A DNA stretch of 64,000 nucleotides from Bordetella parapertussis (GTDB taxonomy: Bacteria > Pseudomonadota > Gammaproteobacteria > Burkholderiales > SG8-41). The notes beneath the pieces were generated by a model. It was not told the origin of the DNA and did not search any database. It saw only the letters and a list, made by a program, of their open reading frames with translations. Of the stretch, positions 8,437-17,175 are shown piece after piece (positions within the stretch are counted from its first letter, which is position 1; each line of letters starts with the position of its first letter). Made by a program: the position numbers and the translations under genes. The stretch covers positions 1-64,000 of the forward strand of contig CAMDRT010000006.1 in the NCBI GenBank assembly GCA_945906815.1, given 5' to 3'.

Positions 8437-9411
8437 TTAATCGGCGCGCATGCCGCTGTCTTTGACCACCTGGGTCCAGCGCTGCGCTTCGGATTGTATG
8501 AACGCGCGAAACGCCGCAGGCGAATTCGCAACCACATGGGTTGCGTCTTTGGTGAAGCGATCCATCAGTTCAGGTGCACGTGCCGCTTTAACTATAACGG
8601 TGTTGATGGCGTGGATCAGCGCGGGTGGCGTCGCAGACGGTGCCAGGACGCCGACCCAGCTGGCGAACTCGTATCCCGCTACGGCTTCGGCGGCAGAGGC
8701 TATTTGCGGCAATGCGGGCAGGCGTTTGCTGCTGGTGATCGCCAGTGCGCGCAGGCGTCCCGCGTTGACGTGCGGCATCACCGCACTCACGGCGAGTGCG
8801 CTCAGGTCCGCTTCGCCGCCCAGCACAGCGATGAGTGCAGGGCCGCCGCCCTTGTACGGTATGTGCAGCATTTTTACACCAGCCATGCCCGCCAACAATT
8901 CCACCGCCACATGCAGGTTGCTGGCGTTGCCCGACGACGAGTAGGTGATTTTTCCGGGCTGTGCTTTCGCCATCGTTATCAGCTCCCTGAGCGACTTTGC
9001 TGGCACTGACGGATGCACCACCAGCAAATACGGTGAGGTGACCAGCAGCGAAATGGGCGCGAGGTCCTTTTCGTAGTCGTAAGACATCTTGCCCAGCATC
9101 GACGGGTTAATCACCATCGGCAGCGATTGCAACAGCAGCGTATAGCCGTCGCCAGGGCTGCGTGCCACTATTTCACTGCCGACGCTGGTCAGGCCGCCAG
9201 TGCGGTTATCGATGATGACGGTGTGTCCGGTTTGTTCGGTCATTTTCTGGGCGAGCAGGCGGCCTACTACGTCGATGATGCCGCCGGGCGGTACCGGAAC
9301 GACCATGCGTATCGGCCTGGCAGGATAGGCTGGCGCTGAGCCCGTCGCAGGTATTTGCGCGTGCGCAGCGCCTGCGAGCAGCAGCGCGGCCGTGACTATC
9401 CACTGTTTCAT
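8437..9411 (-). CDS. Bug/TctC-type solute-binding protein
   Basis: A 324-residue periplasmic binding protein. I chose the ATG at 9411, which starts MKQWIVTAALLLAGAAHAQ, a classic signal peptide; the frame runs 50 codons further upstream but only into the neighbouring deacetylase gene. The mature protein has YPARPIRMVVPVPPGG, then GNASNLHVAVELLAGMAG and the IPYKGGGPAL ligand-loop motif. It lies 13 bp downstream of the deacetylase gene and 27 bp upstream of the ThDP enzyme gene, suggesting co-transcription. Ligand unknown. Confidence 0.9.
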   Translation of the reverse strand: MKQWIVTAALLLAGAAHAQIPATGSAPAYPARPIRMVVPVPPGGIIDVVGRLLAQKMTEQTGHTVIIDNRTGGLTSVGSEIVARSPGDGYTLLLQSLPMVINPSMLGKMSYDYEKDLAPISLLVTSPYLLVVHPSVPAKSLRELITMAKAQPGKITYSSSGNASNLHVAVELLAGMAGVKMLHIPYKGGGPALIAVLGGEADLSALAVSAVMPHVNAGRLRALAITSSKRLPALPQIASAAEAVAGYEFASWVGVLAPSATPPALIHAINTVIVKAARAPELMDRFTKDATHVVANSPAAFRAFIQSEAQRWTQVVKDSGMRAD

Positions 9412-9424
9412 TTTTCGGTTCTTT

Positions 9425-10261
9425 CTAAACGCTACTCTGCGCCAGTACGGCTTGCGCAACATCCAGCCGCGTGGCGATCCACACTTCACTGGATAGCGCC
9501 GCCGCCGCGATGATTTTCTCATGATAGTAGGCACCGCGGGGCCGGCCGAAAATATGCGCATGCGTGGTCACGTCGATAATCGCCGGCCCGCGTTCGTGCT
9601 TGAGCAGTATGTTCAGATGCTCCTCAAAGGTGTCGAGCATGGCGCGTGGTGGCGTGCCATATTTCATCGACGGCATGTCGTTGACATCGGTGGACAGGGG
9701 TATCGCCACGATTTTCCTGTCGCCGAAGGTCTGCGCCCACGGCAAATCATCGGCCAGCGTGTCGCCATACCAAACATACCCCGCTTCTGCCAGCAGCCGC
9801 GGCGTATTCACGCTGGGCGTGGCGCGCGGGCTTAACCAGCCTGTGACCGGCTTGCCTGCAACGTTTTGCAGCAGCTCGGTGCAACGCTTGATGTTGTTGC
9901 GTTCTTCGTCTGCCTGCATCATCGCCGGCATCATGTCCATCGCATAGGCGTGCGACACAATTTCATGGCCCGCATCAGCGACGGCTTTTACCGCCTGTGG
10001 CGTGCGCTCGGCGAGCACGGCGCTGGTCATCACGCTGGCGTTGACGTGGTAGCGCGCAAACGAATCCAGCAAGCGATAGATGCCGCGCGTCGCGCCATAA
10101 GCCGCCCACGAGATCGCCGTGTTATCCAGCACACCGTGCGGTAGTGGATTTCCCATCGGGCTGATGCCGGGTGCGTTGCCATCGGACCACGCTTCGAGGC
10201 AGACGTTGAAGATTACCGCGATACGTTTGCCGCCGGGCCACAGTCTATTTGAGGTTTTCAT
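9425..10261 (-). CDS. Polysaccharide deacetylase-like (NodB/PuuE-type) hydrolase
   Basis: A 278-residue protein of the polysaccharide deacetylase/allantoinase-like carbohydrate esterase-4 fold. Visible motifs are RIAVIFNVCLEAW near the start (family position of the metal Asp motif, here without a clear TFDDG), GHEIVSHAYAMDMMP (metal His motif), GWLSPRATPSVNTPRLL and a C-terminal DVTTHAHIFGRPRG. PuuE-like members hydrolyse C-N bonds of small amides rather than polysaccharides, which suits this catabolic setting. The signal peptide typical of chitin-type deacetylases is absent. The gap to each neighbouring Bug gene is about 15 bp. Confidence 0.75.
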   Translation of the reverse strand: MKTSNRLWPGGKRIAVIFNVCLEAWSDGNAPGISPMGNPLPHGVLDNTAISWAAYGATRGIYRLLDSFARYHVNASVMTSAVLAERTPQAVKAVADAGHEIVSHAYAMDMMPAMMQADEERNNIKRCTELLQNVAGKPVTGWLSPRATPSVNTPRLLAEAGYVWYGDTLADDLPWAQTFGDRKIVAIPLSTDVNDMPSMKYGTPPRAMLDTFEEHLNILLKHERGPAIIDVTTHAHIFGRPRGAYYHEKIIAAAALSSEVWIATRLDVAQAVLAQSSV

Positions 10262-10277
10262 GTGTAAGTATATGTTT

Positions 10278-11228
10278 TTATTGTATTTTTTTGAGTCCGA
10301 TGATTTGCATTAACTGCGCCAGTGCGGCATCCTCCCGCGCCATCAGCGCGCCAAACTCAGCGGCGGGCATGAACGCGGGTTTCACATAAAGCTTTTCGCT
10401 GGCGCTGGCGAACTCGGCGCTGTGCACCGTTTGCCGTATGGCGTTTTCCAGCGTGGCAATCACGGCTGTGGGCGTGCCCCTGGGCACAGCGATGCCGCGC
10501 CACGCATCGAGCGCAACCGGGTGGCCGAGTTCTTGCGCGGTAGGCACTTCGGGCAGCAGTGCGTCACGCTGCGCCGACACCACCGTGAGTATGCGCACGG
10601 TGCCGGCTTTCAATTGCCCGGCGATCGCACCGGGCAGCAGTACCAGCACATCCACATGAGCGCCCATCAGCGCCGGCACCACCTGTGCGGCGGCGTAGGG
10701 TACGTCGTTGGCTTGCGCGCCGGCGGCCTTGAACAGGGCCACGCTGGTGATGTGGGTGTGGCTGCCGATGCCTGAATTAGCAACGGTGATCTTGCCGGGC
10801 TGCGCTTTCATATCGGCAACCAGCTCCTGAAACGTTTTCCATTTCGCCGCTGCGCGCACAGCGATCAGCGGTGTTTCGATCAGCACGCGCGCCACCGGGT
10901 CAAAAGCGCGGTAGTCTATATTCATTTGTCCGGAATGAAAGGTGCTTGAAATCGAGTTGGAATTCCATACCAGCGCGTAACCGTCGGCGTTGCGTCCGGC
11001 CACATATTTATAGCCGATGGCGCCGCCCGCACCGGGACGATTCACCACCATGACGTTGGCGCCGAGCAGCTTGGACATGCCCTGTGACAGCAGGCGCGCG
11101 GTGACGTCGGCAGATGAGCCGGCAGGAAACAGCACGGTCATTTCGACGTTGGTGCGTTTGGGGTAGGGGTCCTGGGCGTGAGACGAGGGCGCGATCAACG
11201 CGATGGCGAGAAAAGCAAGACGAAGCAT
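10278..11228 (-). CDS. Bug/TctC-type solute-binding protein
   Basis: A 316-residue periplasmic binding protein. The start at 11228 gives MLRLAFLAIALIAPSSHAQ, a good signal peptide. The longer frame to 11372 would translate a dispersed palindromic repeat (11239-11348) and is rejected. Mature features are YPKRTNVEMTVLFPAGSSADVTARLL, a divergent form of the family entry motif, VVNRPGAGGAIG and NSGIGSHTHITSVALFKAAG. It lies 16 bp upstream of the deacetylase gene. Sequence differs clearly from the other Bug copies here, so a separate ligand is likely. Confidence 0.88.
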   Translation of the reverse strand: MLRLAFLAIALIAPSSHAQDPYPKRTNVEMTVLFPAGSSADVTARLLSQGMSKLLGANVMVVNRPGAGGAIGYKYVAGRNADGYALVWNSNSISSTFHSGQMNIDYRAFDPVARVLIETPLIAVRAAAKWKTFQELVADMKAQPGKITVANSGIGSHTHITSVALFKAAGAQANDVPYAAAQVVPALMGAHVDVLVLLPGAIAGQLKAGTVRILTVVSAQRDALLPEVPTAQELGHPVALDAWRGIAVPRGTPTAVIATLENAIRQTVHSAEFASASEKLYVKPAFMPAAEFGALMAREDAALAQLMQIIGLKKIQ

Positions 11229-11238
11229 CCACCCTGAC

Positions 11239-11348
11239 CCGTCATGCCAGCGCAGGCTGGCATCCAGGTTGTAACTCGGGCAAAGCCCATTGTTCAGCGG
11301 TTGGCGCCGTTTGCACGCACTGGATTCCGGCTTGCGCCGGAATGACGG
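11239..11348. repeat. Pair of inverted REP-like palindromes
   Basis: Two related ~28-bp palindromic units face each other: 11239-11268 (GTCATGCCAGCGCAGGCTGG core) and 11320-11348 (GGATTCCGGCTTGCGCCGGA core). Each folds on itself, and the two are approximate reverse complements. They form a typical bipartite intergenic mosaic in the 162-bp gap between the Bug gene and the oxidoreductase gene. Translating this unit gives the false SFRRKPES peptide often seen in over-extended gene calls. Confidence 0.85.
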
Positions 11349-11390
11349 TGTTGGGTTAAAGGCGATCTTCATTGGGGTTACCCCGTTGCA

Positions 11391-12407
11391 TCAGGCAGTT
11401 GGATCTGCCAGAATTTCCGCGACTTCCACGCGCCGCCCCTGTTGCGCAGAGCGTATGCCCGCGCGCATCACCGCCAGCGACAGCAGGGCTTTTTCGCCAT
11501 CGACTTCGGGCGCGCCCTGTCCGCGAACTGCTGCGGCGAATTCTTCGAGCTGATCGACGAAGGTATCGATATTGCTGTAGCGCACCGCCGCGGGCTTTTC
11601 CGCGCCGCGTTGCAGCCAGCGTAAGCCGCTGTGCATATCGTAATACGCACTCGCGTCCTTGCCATAAATGTTCATCAAGTAGTACTCGGATGCCGAAGCG
11701 TAACTCGCATTCACTGTGGACAGCGCGCCGTTCTCATGCTCAAGCATCAGGCTCGCTACATCGGGATTATCACCGGGCAGCACCAATTGCGCCGAGCGCC
11801 CGCTGACCGCTTTCACCGGCCCCATCAGATAGGTGAGCACATCGACATAGTGAATGCCGATTTGCAGCATCACGCCGCCGGGCATGCCCGCGGCCTGATA
11901 GCGCCATGAGTTCAGGTCTATTTTACCCAGCCGGTCGCGGCTGATATTGCTCTCGGCATTGACCAGGGTGCCGAATACGCCGGCGTCGATTTGTTGCTTG
12001 ATCCAGCGGAACTGGCCTTCGCGCCGCCGCTGGTAGCCCAGGCCCAGCACCACGCCGGCTTTGCGGCAAGCCGCGGTCAGCGCGCGGCCATCGGCCACGG
12101 TATTGGCGATGGGTTTGTCGAGGAACACATGTTTGCCGGCCTGTGCGGCAGCGATGGTGGTTTCTTTGTGCACGCTGTTGGGCGTGGTGTTGATGATGGC
12201 GTCGATACGGCCATCCGCGAGCAGGGCTTCATAGGAGGGCGCCGCGGCACAGCCGTATTTTTTTGCGAAGGCATCCCGTTTGTCCTGCGAGCGGGTGTAG
12301 CACGAGACGATGTGGATCTGGTCTGTGCGCTGGATCGCATCGGCCAGCACGTCGGACCACCAACCCATGCCGAGGCAGGCGACTTGTAGGGGTTTTGCTG
12401 AGGTCAT
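11391..12407 (-). CDS. Gfo/Idh/MocA family oxidoreductase
   Basis: A 338-residue NAD(P)-dependent dehydrogenase. It has an N-terminal Rossmann segment (VACLGMGWWSDVLADAI), NTTPNSVHKETTIAAA, the catalytic-lysine motif HVFLDKPIANT (EKP in most members, DKP here) and a C-terminal a/b domain with the substrate His region MLQIGIHYVDVLTYL. Family members oxidise sugar or cyclitol hydroxyls. Its start overlaps the stop of the upstream heme-binding-like gene by 4 nt, so these two are translationally coupled. A REP pair separates it from the downstream Bug gene. Confidence 0.88.
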   Translation of the reverse strand: MTSAKPLQVACLGMGWWSDVLADAIQRTDQIHIVSCYTRSQDKRDAFAKKYGCAAAPSYEALLADGRIDAIINTTPNSVHKETTIAAAQAGKHVFLDKPIANTVADGRALTAACRKAGVVLGLGYQRRREGQFRWIKQQIDAGVFGTLVNAESNISRDRLGKIDLNSWRYQAAGMPGGVMLQIGIHYVDVLTYLMGPVKAVSGRSAQLVLPGDNPDVASLMLEHENGALSTVNASYASASEYYLMNIYGKDASAYYDMHSGLRWLQRGAEKPAAVRYSNIDTFVDQLEEFAAAVRGQGAPEVDGEKALLSLAVMRAGIRSAQQGRRVEVAEILADPTA

Positions 12408-12859
12408 GGGTTGTTTATCAAATACCCCGCCCCTATCGCCGCCAATGCCGTGCGCGCAACGCGATCATCAAATTCCCAGGTGCCGCCCGATACGCCGATG
12501 CCGCCGATGCATTCGCCTTCGACGATGATGGGATAGCCGCCTTCGGTGGCGGTCCAGCGGCCGGGACCGGCGGCGAGTGCGAGGCCGATCGCGTGCAGCG
12601 TGTCCAGTTCCTGACCCTGCGCGCCTTTTGCTGTGGTCGGACGCTTGTTCGATGCCGCGCAGATCGCCTTGGTGGTGGAAGAATGAACCGTATGAAAGCG
12701 CCCGCCATCCATGCGCTCCATGCTGATTAAATTGCCGCCCGCGTCGGCTATCGCAACCGCTATCGGCACCTTTTCCTGTTCCGCGATGCCCATCGCGGTG
12801 GACATCATTTTTCGCGCGCCAGCGAGTGTCAGGCGCTTGCTGTCCACTACGTAGGTCAT
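12404..12859 (-). CDS. GlcG/HbpS family protein
   Basis: A 151-residue GlcG/HbpS family protein (formerly DUF336). It shows the family core KVPIAVAIADAGGNLISMERMDG, then TKAICAASNKRPT and a glycine-rich GGYPIIVEGECIGGIGVSGG. Homologues bind heme or cobalamin or accompany glycolate and diol catabolism; the role is not settled. It has no signal peptide, unlike HbpS. It is the first gene of the minus-strand group 12859-6799 and overlaps the oxidoreductase by 4 nt. Confidence 0.85.
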   Translation of the reverse strand: MTYVVDSKRLTLAGARKMMSTAMGIAEQEKVPIAVAIADAGGNLISMERMDGGRFHTVHSSTTKAICAASNKRPTTAKGAQGQELDTLHAIGLALAAGPGRWTATEGGYPIIVEGECIGGIGVSGGTWEFDDRVARTALAAIGAGYLINNP

Positions 12860-12919
12860 GGTGCTACTCCCGATGATTGCAATTCTGTTGAACGCGCAGT
12901 ATACCGAAGCCCGCAGGTG

Positions 12920-13663
12920 TCAACTGCTTTCAGACAAGGGCAGCCGGAACCATGCCACGATGCCCAATGCCAGCAGTGCCGCAGCCACCCACACCATGAC
13001 GCGCCACGGGCCGCCGCCACGGCGCAGGATTTCGACAGCGTTCACGTAAACGGTTTCGCAGGCGCCGTTGCCGGTGTCCGTGCGCACGGTGCTGGTGCCG
13101 CGCTGGAACGGCCGCCCGCCGTGATTGTGGGCATACTCGGCAAGGTAGCCGCGAAAGCGGATCTGGTCGCCGACGCGCACCGAGCGCAATTGTCGCGCGA
13201 GCGCGGGGTCATCGGTTAATAGATGGTTATTGGAGAGCGCCGCTACATCAAACGCGGCAGCCGCAGTGTGCGACGCGCTCTGCACGTAACAGACGAATTG
13301 TCCGCTGGAAAAATCGAGGTCGCGGTAGCTGCCGCTGATGGCATTGCGGCCCCAGATCACGCACAGGTCGACCACGTTCAGGTGATCATTCCATTCGCGA
13401 TGCACGTAATCGGTCCAACTGCTGCTGTCGTGCCGGCTTACCACCAGTCCGTGCAGGTCATAGGAGTACAAGGGGTCGATGCGGTAAGTCACGCCGCCTA
13501 CAGTAGTGGTCAGCGGCGCGTGCTGCACCTGCACTTGCTCAGGCTCTTGCCGCAGACTTTCCACCAGCAGATCGGGTCGCGGCAGCGTATGACGCTGTGA
13601 CAGTGCTGCGATCAGCAGTACCAGCGCGCAGATGAGCAGCATCTTGACGTGGGTGCGGGACAT
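12920..13663 (-). CDS. Membrane protein of unknown function, two TM segments
   Basis: I do not recognise a named family. The 247-residue product has an N-terminal hydrophobic helix (about residues 7-22), a roughly 190-residue polar domain and a C-terminal helix (about 221-239), so the middle should be periplasmic. The polar part contains two Cys (in VDLCVIWG and GQFVCYVQS) and a stretch VGDQIRFRGYLAEY that resembles an OB-like barrel strand pair, and a third Cys near residue 206 (GACETVYV). Isolated on its strand, 60 bp upstream of the GlcG-like gene. Probably a real conserved gene given its coherent hydrophobicity. Confidence 0.65.
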   Translation of the reverse strand: MSRTHVKMLLICALVLLIAALSQRHTLPRPDLLVESLRQEPEQVQVQHAPLTTTVGGVTYRIDPLYSYDLHGLVVSRHDSSSWTDYVHREWNDHLNVVDLCVIWGRNAISGSYRDLDFSSGQFVCYVQSASHTAAAAFDVAALSNNHLLTDDPALARQLRSVRVGDQIRFRGYLAEYAHNHGGRPFQRGTSTVRTDTGNGACETVYVNAVEILRRGGGPWRVMVWVAAALLALGIVAWFRLPLSESS

Positions 13664-13680
13664 CGATGGCGGTTAAGCTA

Positions 13681-13870
13681 GCGTAGGGTGGGCAAAGCGT
13701 AGCGTGCCCACGCGGTTCCTCCGGTTTTCATCCGGGCTCCCTAGCAAGTGGTTGGGCAGGACACAAATGGCGAGGGTCTCAGCAAGACTGCGCCGGTAAC
13801 GTGATATGCGGCGATGTTAACCCGCGCCTGTTTGCCGCGTGGGCACGCTGCGCTTTGCCCACCCTACGGC
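13681..13870. repeat. 35-bp inverted repeat flanking a 119-bp spacer
   Basis: The left arm 13681-13715 and right arm 13835-13870 are near-perfect reverse complements (GTAGGGTGGGCAAAGCG core). The GTAGGGTGGGC...GCCCACGC theme is a widespread intergenic repeat in proteobacteria. The arms occupy the gap between the membrane-protein start and the TauD-like gene end. The spacer itself shows no gene. Confidence 0.85.
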
Positions 13871-13897
13871 GCAGCAATGACAGACCGAACAAGGATT

Positions 13898-14860
13898 TCA
13901 TGCTCCAAGCTGTGCCCGCCCATGTGCTGGCCGGCTCAGCGCATCCGGCGCCTCATAAGGCCGATGGCCTTCGACTTGCGCGGCGTAGAGCACGCGGCGG
14001 CTCTCGGGATCGAAGCCTTCGCGGCGATGCACGGTGGCGCGGTTGTCCCATACCACCACGTCACCTGGGTGCCAGCGATGGGTGTAGCAAAAGCGTGGTT
14101 GCGTGCCATAGGCCCACAGTTCGTCGAGAAACGCTTCAGATTCTGCCAGCGTCATGCCATTGACGTAGGCCGCGTGCCTGCGGCCCAGAAACAGCAGGTT
14201 GCAGCCGCTTTCAGGATGCGTGGAAATAATCGGATGGCTGGGGCCGGGGGCCAGGCGTATATCATCGGACAAGGATGCGCCGGGCCGCAGTTTCATCGCG
14301 GTGTCCACGATATTGCCTTGCTTGATGGTCTTGCCCGACAAGCGCCGTTTGTAGTCGGCGGGCAGTGCGTCGTATGCCGCGTAGGCATTCAAAAACTGGG
14401 TGTTGCCGCCTCGATCCTGCGGTGGCACTTCCATCGCCACCAGTATGCGCGCGGCGGTGGGGCGTTCCTTAAAGGAGAAGTCTGAGTGCCACACGATTTC
14501 GCCATCACCGAGGATGCCGACCGCTTTGCCGTTCTCGCGCACATTGGTGACGACAGTGACTTCGGGCGGTAACTGGAATAACTGGTTGGCGGTGCGCTCT
14601 TCGAGCTTGCGCTGATGCAGGCCTGATGAACTGACCGGCGTGCCGAAACGCTTGACCAGTGTCACCAGGTCTGCTGCCGTCAGCGTCTGCGCTTTAAAAA
14701 CCAGCAGCACATGATGCAGCCACGCCTCGCGCAGGGGTGCGAACGTGGCGTCATTCAGTTGCCGCAGATCCAGTCCGCGCACCTGCGCGCCGAGCGCGGC
14801 GTGGGCAGGCACGATTTCATAATCAAGCACATTGTTTTCCAAGTGGGTGATGGCTGTCAC
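13898..14860 (-). CDS. TauD/TfdA family Fe(II)/2-oxoglutarate dioxygenase
   Basis: A 320-residue non-heme iron dioxygenase. The metal triad is visible: H125 and D127 in VWHSDFSF and H278 in ATVHRREGFDPESRR, whose Arg should bind 2-oxoglutarate. Relatives hydroxylate taurine, chlorophenoxyacetates or other sulfonate, ester or amine substrates. I start it at GTG 14860, which has AAAGGG 7 nt upstream; the longer frame would overlap the upstream ThDP gene. It lies 19 bp after that gene, so a decarboxylase-dioxygenase pathway segment is plausible. Confidence 0.88.
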   Translation of the reverse strand: MTAITHLENNVLDYEIVPAHAALGAQVRGLDLRQLNDATFAPLREAWLHHVLLVFKAQTLTAADLVTLVKRFGTPVSSSGLHQRKLEERTANQLFQLPPEVTVVTNVRENGKAVGILGDGEIVWHSDFSFKERPTAARILVAMEVPPQDRGGNTQFLNAYAAYDALPADYKRRLSGKTIKQGNIVDTAMKLRPGASLSDDIRLAPGPSHPIISTHPESGCNLLFLGRRHAAYVNGMTLAESEAFLDELWAYGTQPRFCYTHRWHPGDVVVWDNRATVHRREGFDPESRRVLYAAQVEGHRPYEAPDALSRPAHGRAQLGA

Positions 14861-14879
14861 GATGCGGCCCTTTAGTGCG

Positions 14880-15476
14880 CTAATCGAATGCCTTCGATCC
14901 CAGTAGGGCTTCACGGAAGCGGTTCTTGATATGCACGCCATCGCGCAAGCGGATCGACAGCGGATAACGATTGGCATTGACTTTGATACTCAAAAATACC
15001 GGCCCTGCCGTGTGGTACAGCGTGGGTATCCAGGATTGGACCTGTGCCAGCGTGGACACTGTGCCGCTGGTCGCAAAGCCTGCGGCTTTTGCCACGCCCG
15101 CCAGATCAACGCCGCGACTGGTGTGTGTGGGTTGGTTGCCGGTTTCGCTGTAGAGCTCGTTGTCGATGACGGCGATGGACAGATTGCGAATTTTTTCCGC
15201 GCCTATGGTGGCGAGCGAACCCAGGCCCATCAGCATTTCGCCGTCGCCGGTGATCACCAGCACGCGGCGCTTGGGCTGCGCGAGCGCGAGCCCTACGCCG
15301 ATCATCGCGGCACCGCCCATGCCGCCCCACATATAGTAGGTGTGGGGATGATCGAGTGTGCCGGCGTCGTAGCACGATGAGCCCAAGCCGGTGACGAGTA
15401 ACGCATCGCCCCGCTCCGTGAGTATGGTTTTGACGGCTACGCGCCGGTCGAGGCTGGATTTTTTTGTTGTCGCCAT
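14880..15476 (-). CDS. ThDP-binding subunit (C-terminal half), sulfopyruvate decarboxylase beta-like
   Basis: A 198-residue protein equal to the PP domain of a ThDP enzyme. It has GLGSSCYDAG, GGMGGAAMIGVGLALAQPKR and the Mg-ThDP motif GDGEMLMGLGSLATI followed by NLSIAVIDNELYSETGNQPT. Length and motifs fit the ComE (sulfopyruvate decarboxylase beta) or phosphonopyruvate decarboxylase C-terminal type. ATG 15476 was preferred over 15491 because GGAG lies 9 nt before it. The partner N-terminal half is encoded 2 bp upstream. Confidence 0.85.
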   Translation of the reverse strand: MATTKKSSLDRRVAVKTILTERGDALLVTGLGSSCYDAGTLDHPHTYYMWGGMGGAAMIGVGLALAQPKRRVLVITGDGEMLMGLGSLATIGAEKIRNLSIAVIDNELYSETGNQPTHTSRGVDLAGVAKAAGFATSGTVSTLAQVQSWIPTLYHTAGPVFLSIKVNANRYPLSIRLRDGVHIKNRFREALLGSKAFD

Positions 15477-15478
15477 GG

Positions 15479-16015
15479 CTATTTGCTCCAATCTTTGAAT
15501 CCGACTACGCGTTGTCCTATGAGTACCGCCACCGGGCGGCAGGTCTGAAATGCCATCATCGCCGAGGCAAAGACGGTTTCACCGACTAATGCGGCTTCGT
15601 TGACGTGGTTCACCACCACACCCACCTCGTCAAGCACCCGGGCCGTGCTTTGTCCCATCGGCAGTTGCCATGGGTTGAATTCGCCCCATTCGCCGCGCAT
15701 GGTCACCAGCGTCAGCAGTGGAAAACGGCATTCGCGTATGGTACCCAGCATGTTAATGCAGTTGCCTACGCCCGATGACTGCATCAGCAGCGCCGCGCGC
15801 TCACCGCCCAGCCAGGCGCCGGCGAGCATGGCGACACCCTCTTCTTCGGTGGTCAGCGAAATCGCTTGCATGTTCTTGTCGGCATGACAACTATGGATGA
15901 GTTGGGTGTGACCGGCGTCGGGCACATACGCGACCTGGCGGATGCCAACTTGCTTGAACACCTTGTAGATGTCCAGCGGCCAGGTGGGCGTTGCGGTTTT
16001 TCGTACTGCTTTCAA
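15479..16015 (-). CDS. ThDP-binding subunit (N-terminal half), sulfopyruvate decarboxylase alpha-like
   Basis: A 178-residue protein equal to the Pyr domain of a ThDP enzyme. It shows QVAYVPDAGHTQLIHSC, the catalytic Glu region ISLTTEEEGVAMLAGAWLGG, LLMQSSGVGNCINML and TMRGEWGEFNPWQ. This matches ComD (sulfopyruvate decarboxylase alpha)-type subunits. With the next gene it should form a heteromeric 2-keto acid decarboxylase, with the ThDP site at the interface. First gene of a minus-strand trio and divergent from the selenoprotein operon, with a 149-bp shared upstream region. Confidence 0.85.
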   Translation of the reverse strand: MKAVRKTATPTWPLDIYKVFKQVGIRQVAYVPDAGHTQLIHSCHADKNMQAISLTTEEEGVAMLAGAWLGGERAALLMQSSGVGNCINMLGTIRECRFPLLTLVTMRGEWGEFNPWQLPMGQSTARVLDEVGVVVNHVNEAALVGETVFASAMMAFQTCRPVAVLIGQRVVGFKDWSK

Positions 16016-16164
16016 ATGAGTCCTCCGTTACAAAAAAGTGTTTGAACTTATGCCAACTTTACCGCGGCCGCTTTGATCACCCCGGCCCAGCGCACAGGCT
16101 GGACTATATCGCAGATTGAGCTGCAACCGCTGGCAGTGCATGCCGTGTGCTGGTAAATTCGGGC

Positions 16165-17154
16165 ATGCTGAATAAATCGTATGCGTGGATACTGCTGGTC
16201 GCGGTGAGTGGAGTGAGTGCAGGGGTACAGGCGCAGCCTGCTGCGACAGGCGCCGCAGCGGCGTACCCGTCGCGGCCGATCCGACTGCTGTCTGGATTTG
16301 CGCCCGGCGGGGCGACCGATATCGCCGCACGTGTGGTGGCGCAGAAGCTGACACAGTCGCTCGGCCAGCCGATGGTGGTGGAAAATCGTCCCGGTGCCGC
16401 AGGCAATATTGCAGCGGAAATGGTCGCGCGCGGCGCGCCCGACGGTCATCTGATGTATCTCGCGAATGCGACTATAGCCACGCCATCGTTGTTCACTCGA
16501 GTGCCGTTTGAGGTGACTCGGGATTTTGCGTTTGTGTCGATGATCGGCCTCGGTCCATCGGGCCTGGTGGTGCATCCGTCGCTGCCGGTGCGCAGCATGA
16601 AAGAACTGATTGCACTGGCGCGCCAGCATCCGGGCAAGCTGAATTTCGCCTCGGGCGGCAGCGGCAATATTTCGCATCTGGCGATGGAATTGTTTGCGTC
16701 GATGGCTGCGCTAGACATGGTGCATGTGCCCTACAAGGGTGGCGCGCCATCGACTGTCGCCACCGTGAGCGGCGAAGCGCAACTGATGTTCAGTTCGATA
16801 GCATCGATGCTGCCGCAGATTCAGCAGGGCCGCTTGCGCGCGCTGGCGGTGTCTTCCGCACAGCGCAGCAGGGTATTGCCTCACGTGCCGACGGTGAGCG
16901 AAGCAGGCTTAAAGGGCTATGAAGCAAGCTCGTGGTACGGCTTGGTTGTGGCGGCGGCAACGCCGCCCGCCGTGGTGTCACGCTTAAGTGCCGAGACAGT
17001 GCGGGCGCTGGCTATGGCGGACGTAAAGGATCGCTTGTCGAGTCAGGGTATAGAACCGGTGGCCGGCGGCGCGGAGGATTTTCGTCACTATGTGCTGGCG
17101 GAAATTCCCAAGTGGGCGAAGGTCATCCGGGATGCAAAAATTCCACCACAGTGA
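16165..17154 (+). CDS. Bug/TctC-type solute-binding protein
   Basis: A 329-residue periplasmic binding protein. I took ATG 16165 (MLNKSYAWILLVAVSGVSAG, signal peptide ending VQAQ) over a GTG six codons upstream. Family motifs are YPSRPIRLLSGFAPGGATD, VENRPGAAGNIAAE, GGSGNISHLAMELFASMA and HVPYKGGAPSTV. It is the first gene of a probable six-gene plus-strand operon that includes the selenoprotein, so its ligand may be the operon's substrate. That link is inferred from order only. Confidence 0.9.
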   Translation: MLNKSYAWILLVAVSGVSAGVQAQPAATGAAAAYPSRPIRLLSGFAPGGATDIAARVVAQKLTQSLGQPMVVENRPGAAGNIAAEMVARGAPDGHLMYLANATIATPSLFTRVPFEVTRDFAFVSMIGLGPSGLVVHPSLPVRSMKELIALARQHPGKLNFASGGSGNISHLAMELFASMAALDMVHVPYKGGAPSTVATVSGEAQLMFSSIASMLPQIQQGRLRALAVSSAQRSRVLPHVPTVSEAGLKGYEASSWYGLVVAAATPPAVVSRLSAETVRALAMADVKDRLSSQGIEPVAGGAEDFRHYVLAEIPKWAKVIRDAKIPPQ

Positions 17155-17175
17155 TGTTTGATATTAGGAGTTGGC

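Noticed and set aside
11229-11372. N-terminal extension of the Bug gene at 10278-11228
   Set aside because: The extra codons translate a REP-like palindrome (SFRRKPES-type peptide), and a normal signal peptide starts at 11228.
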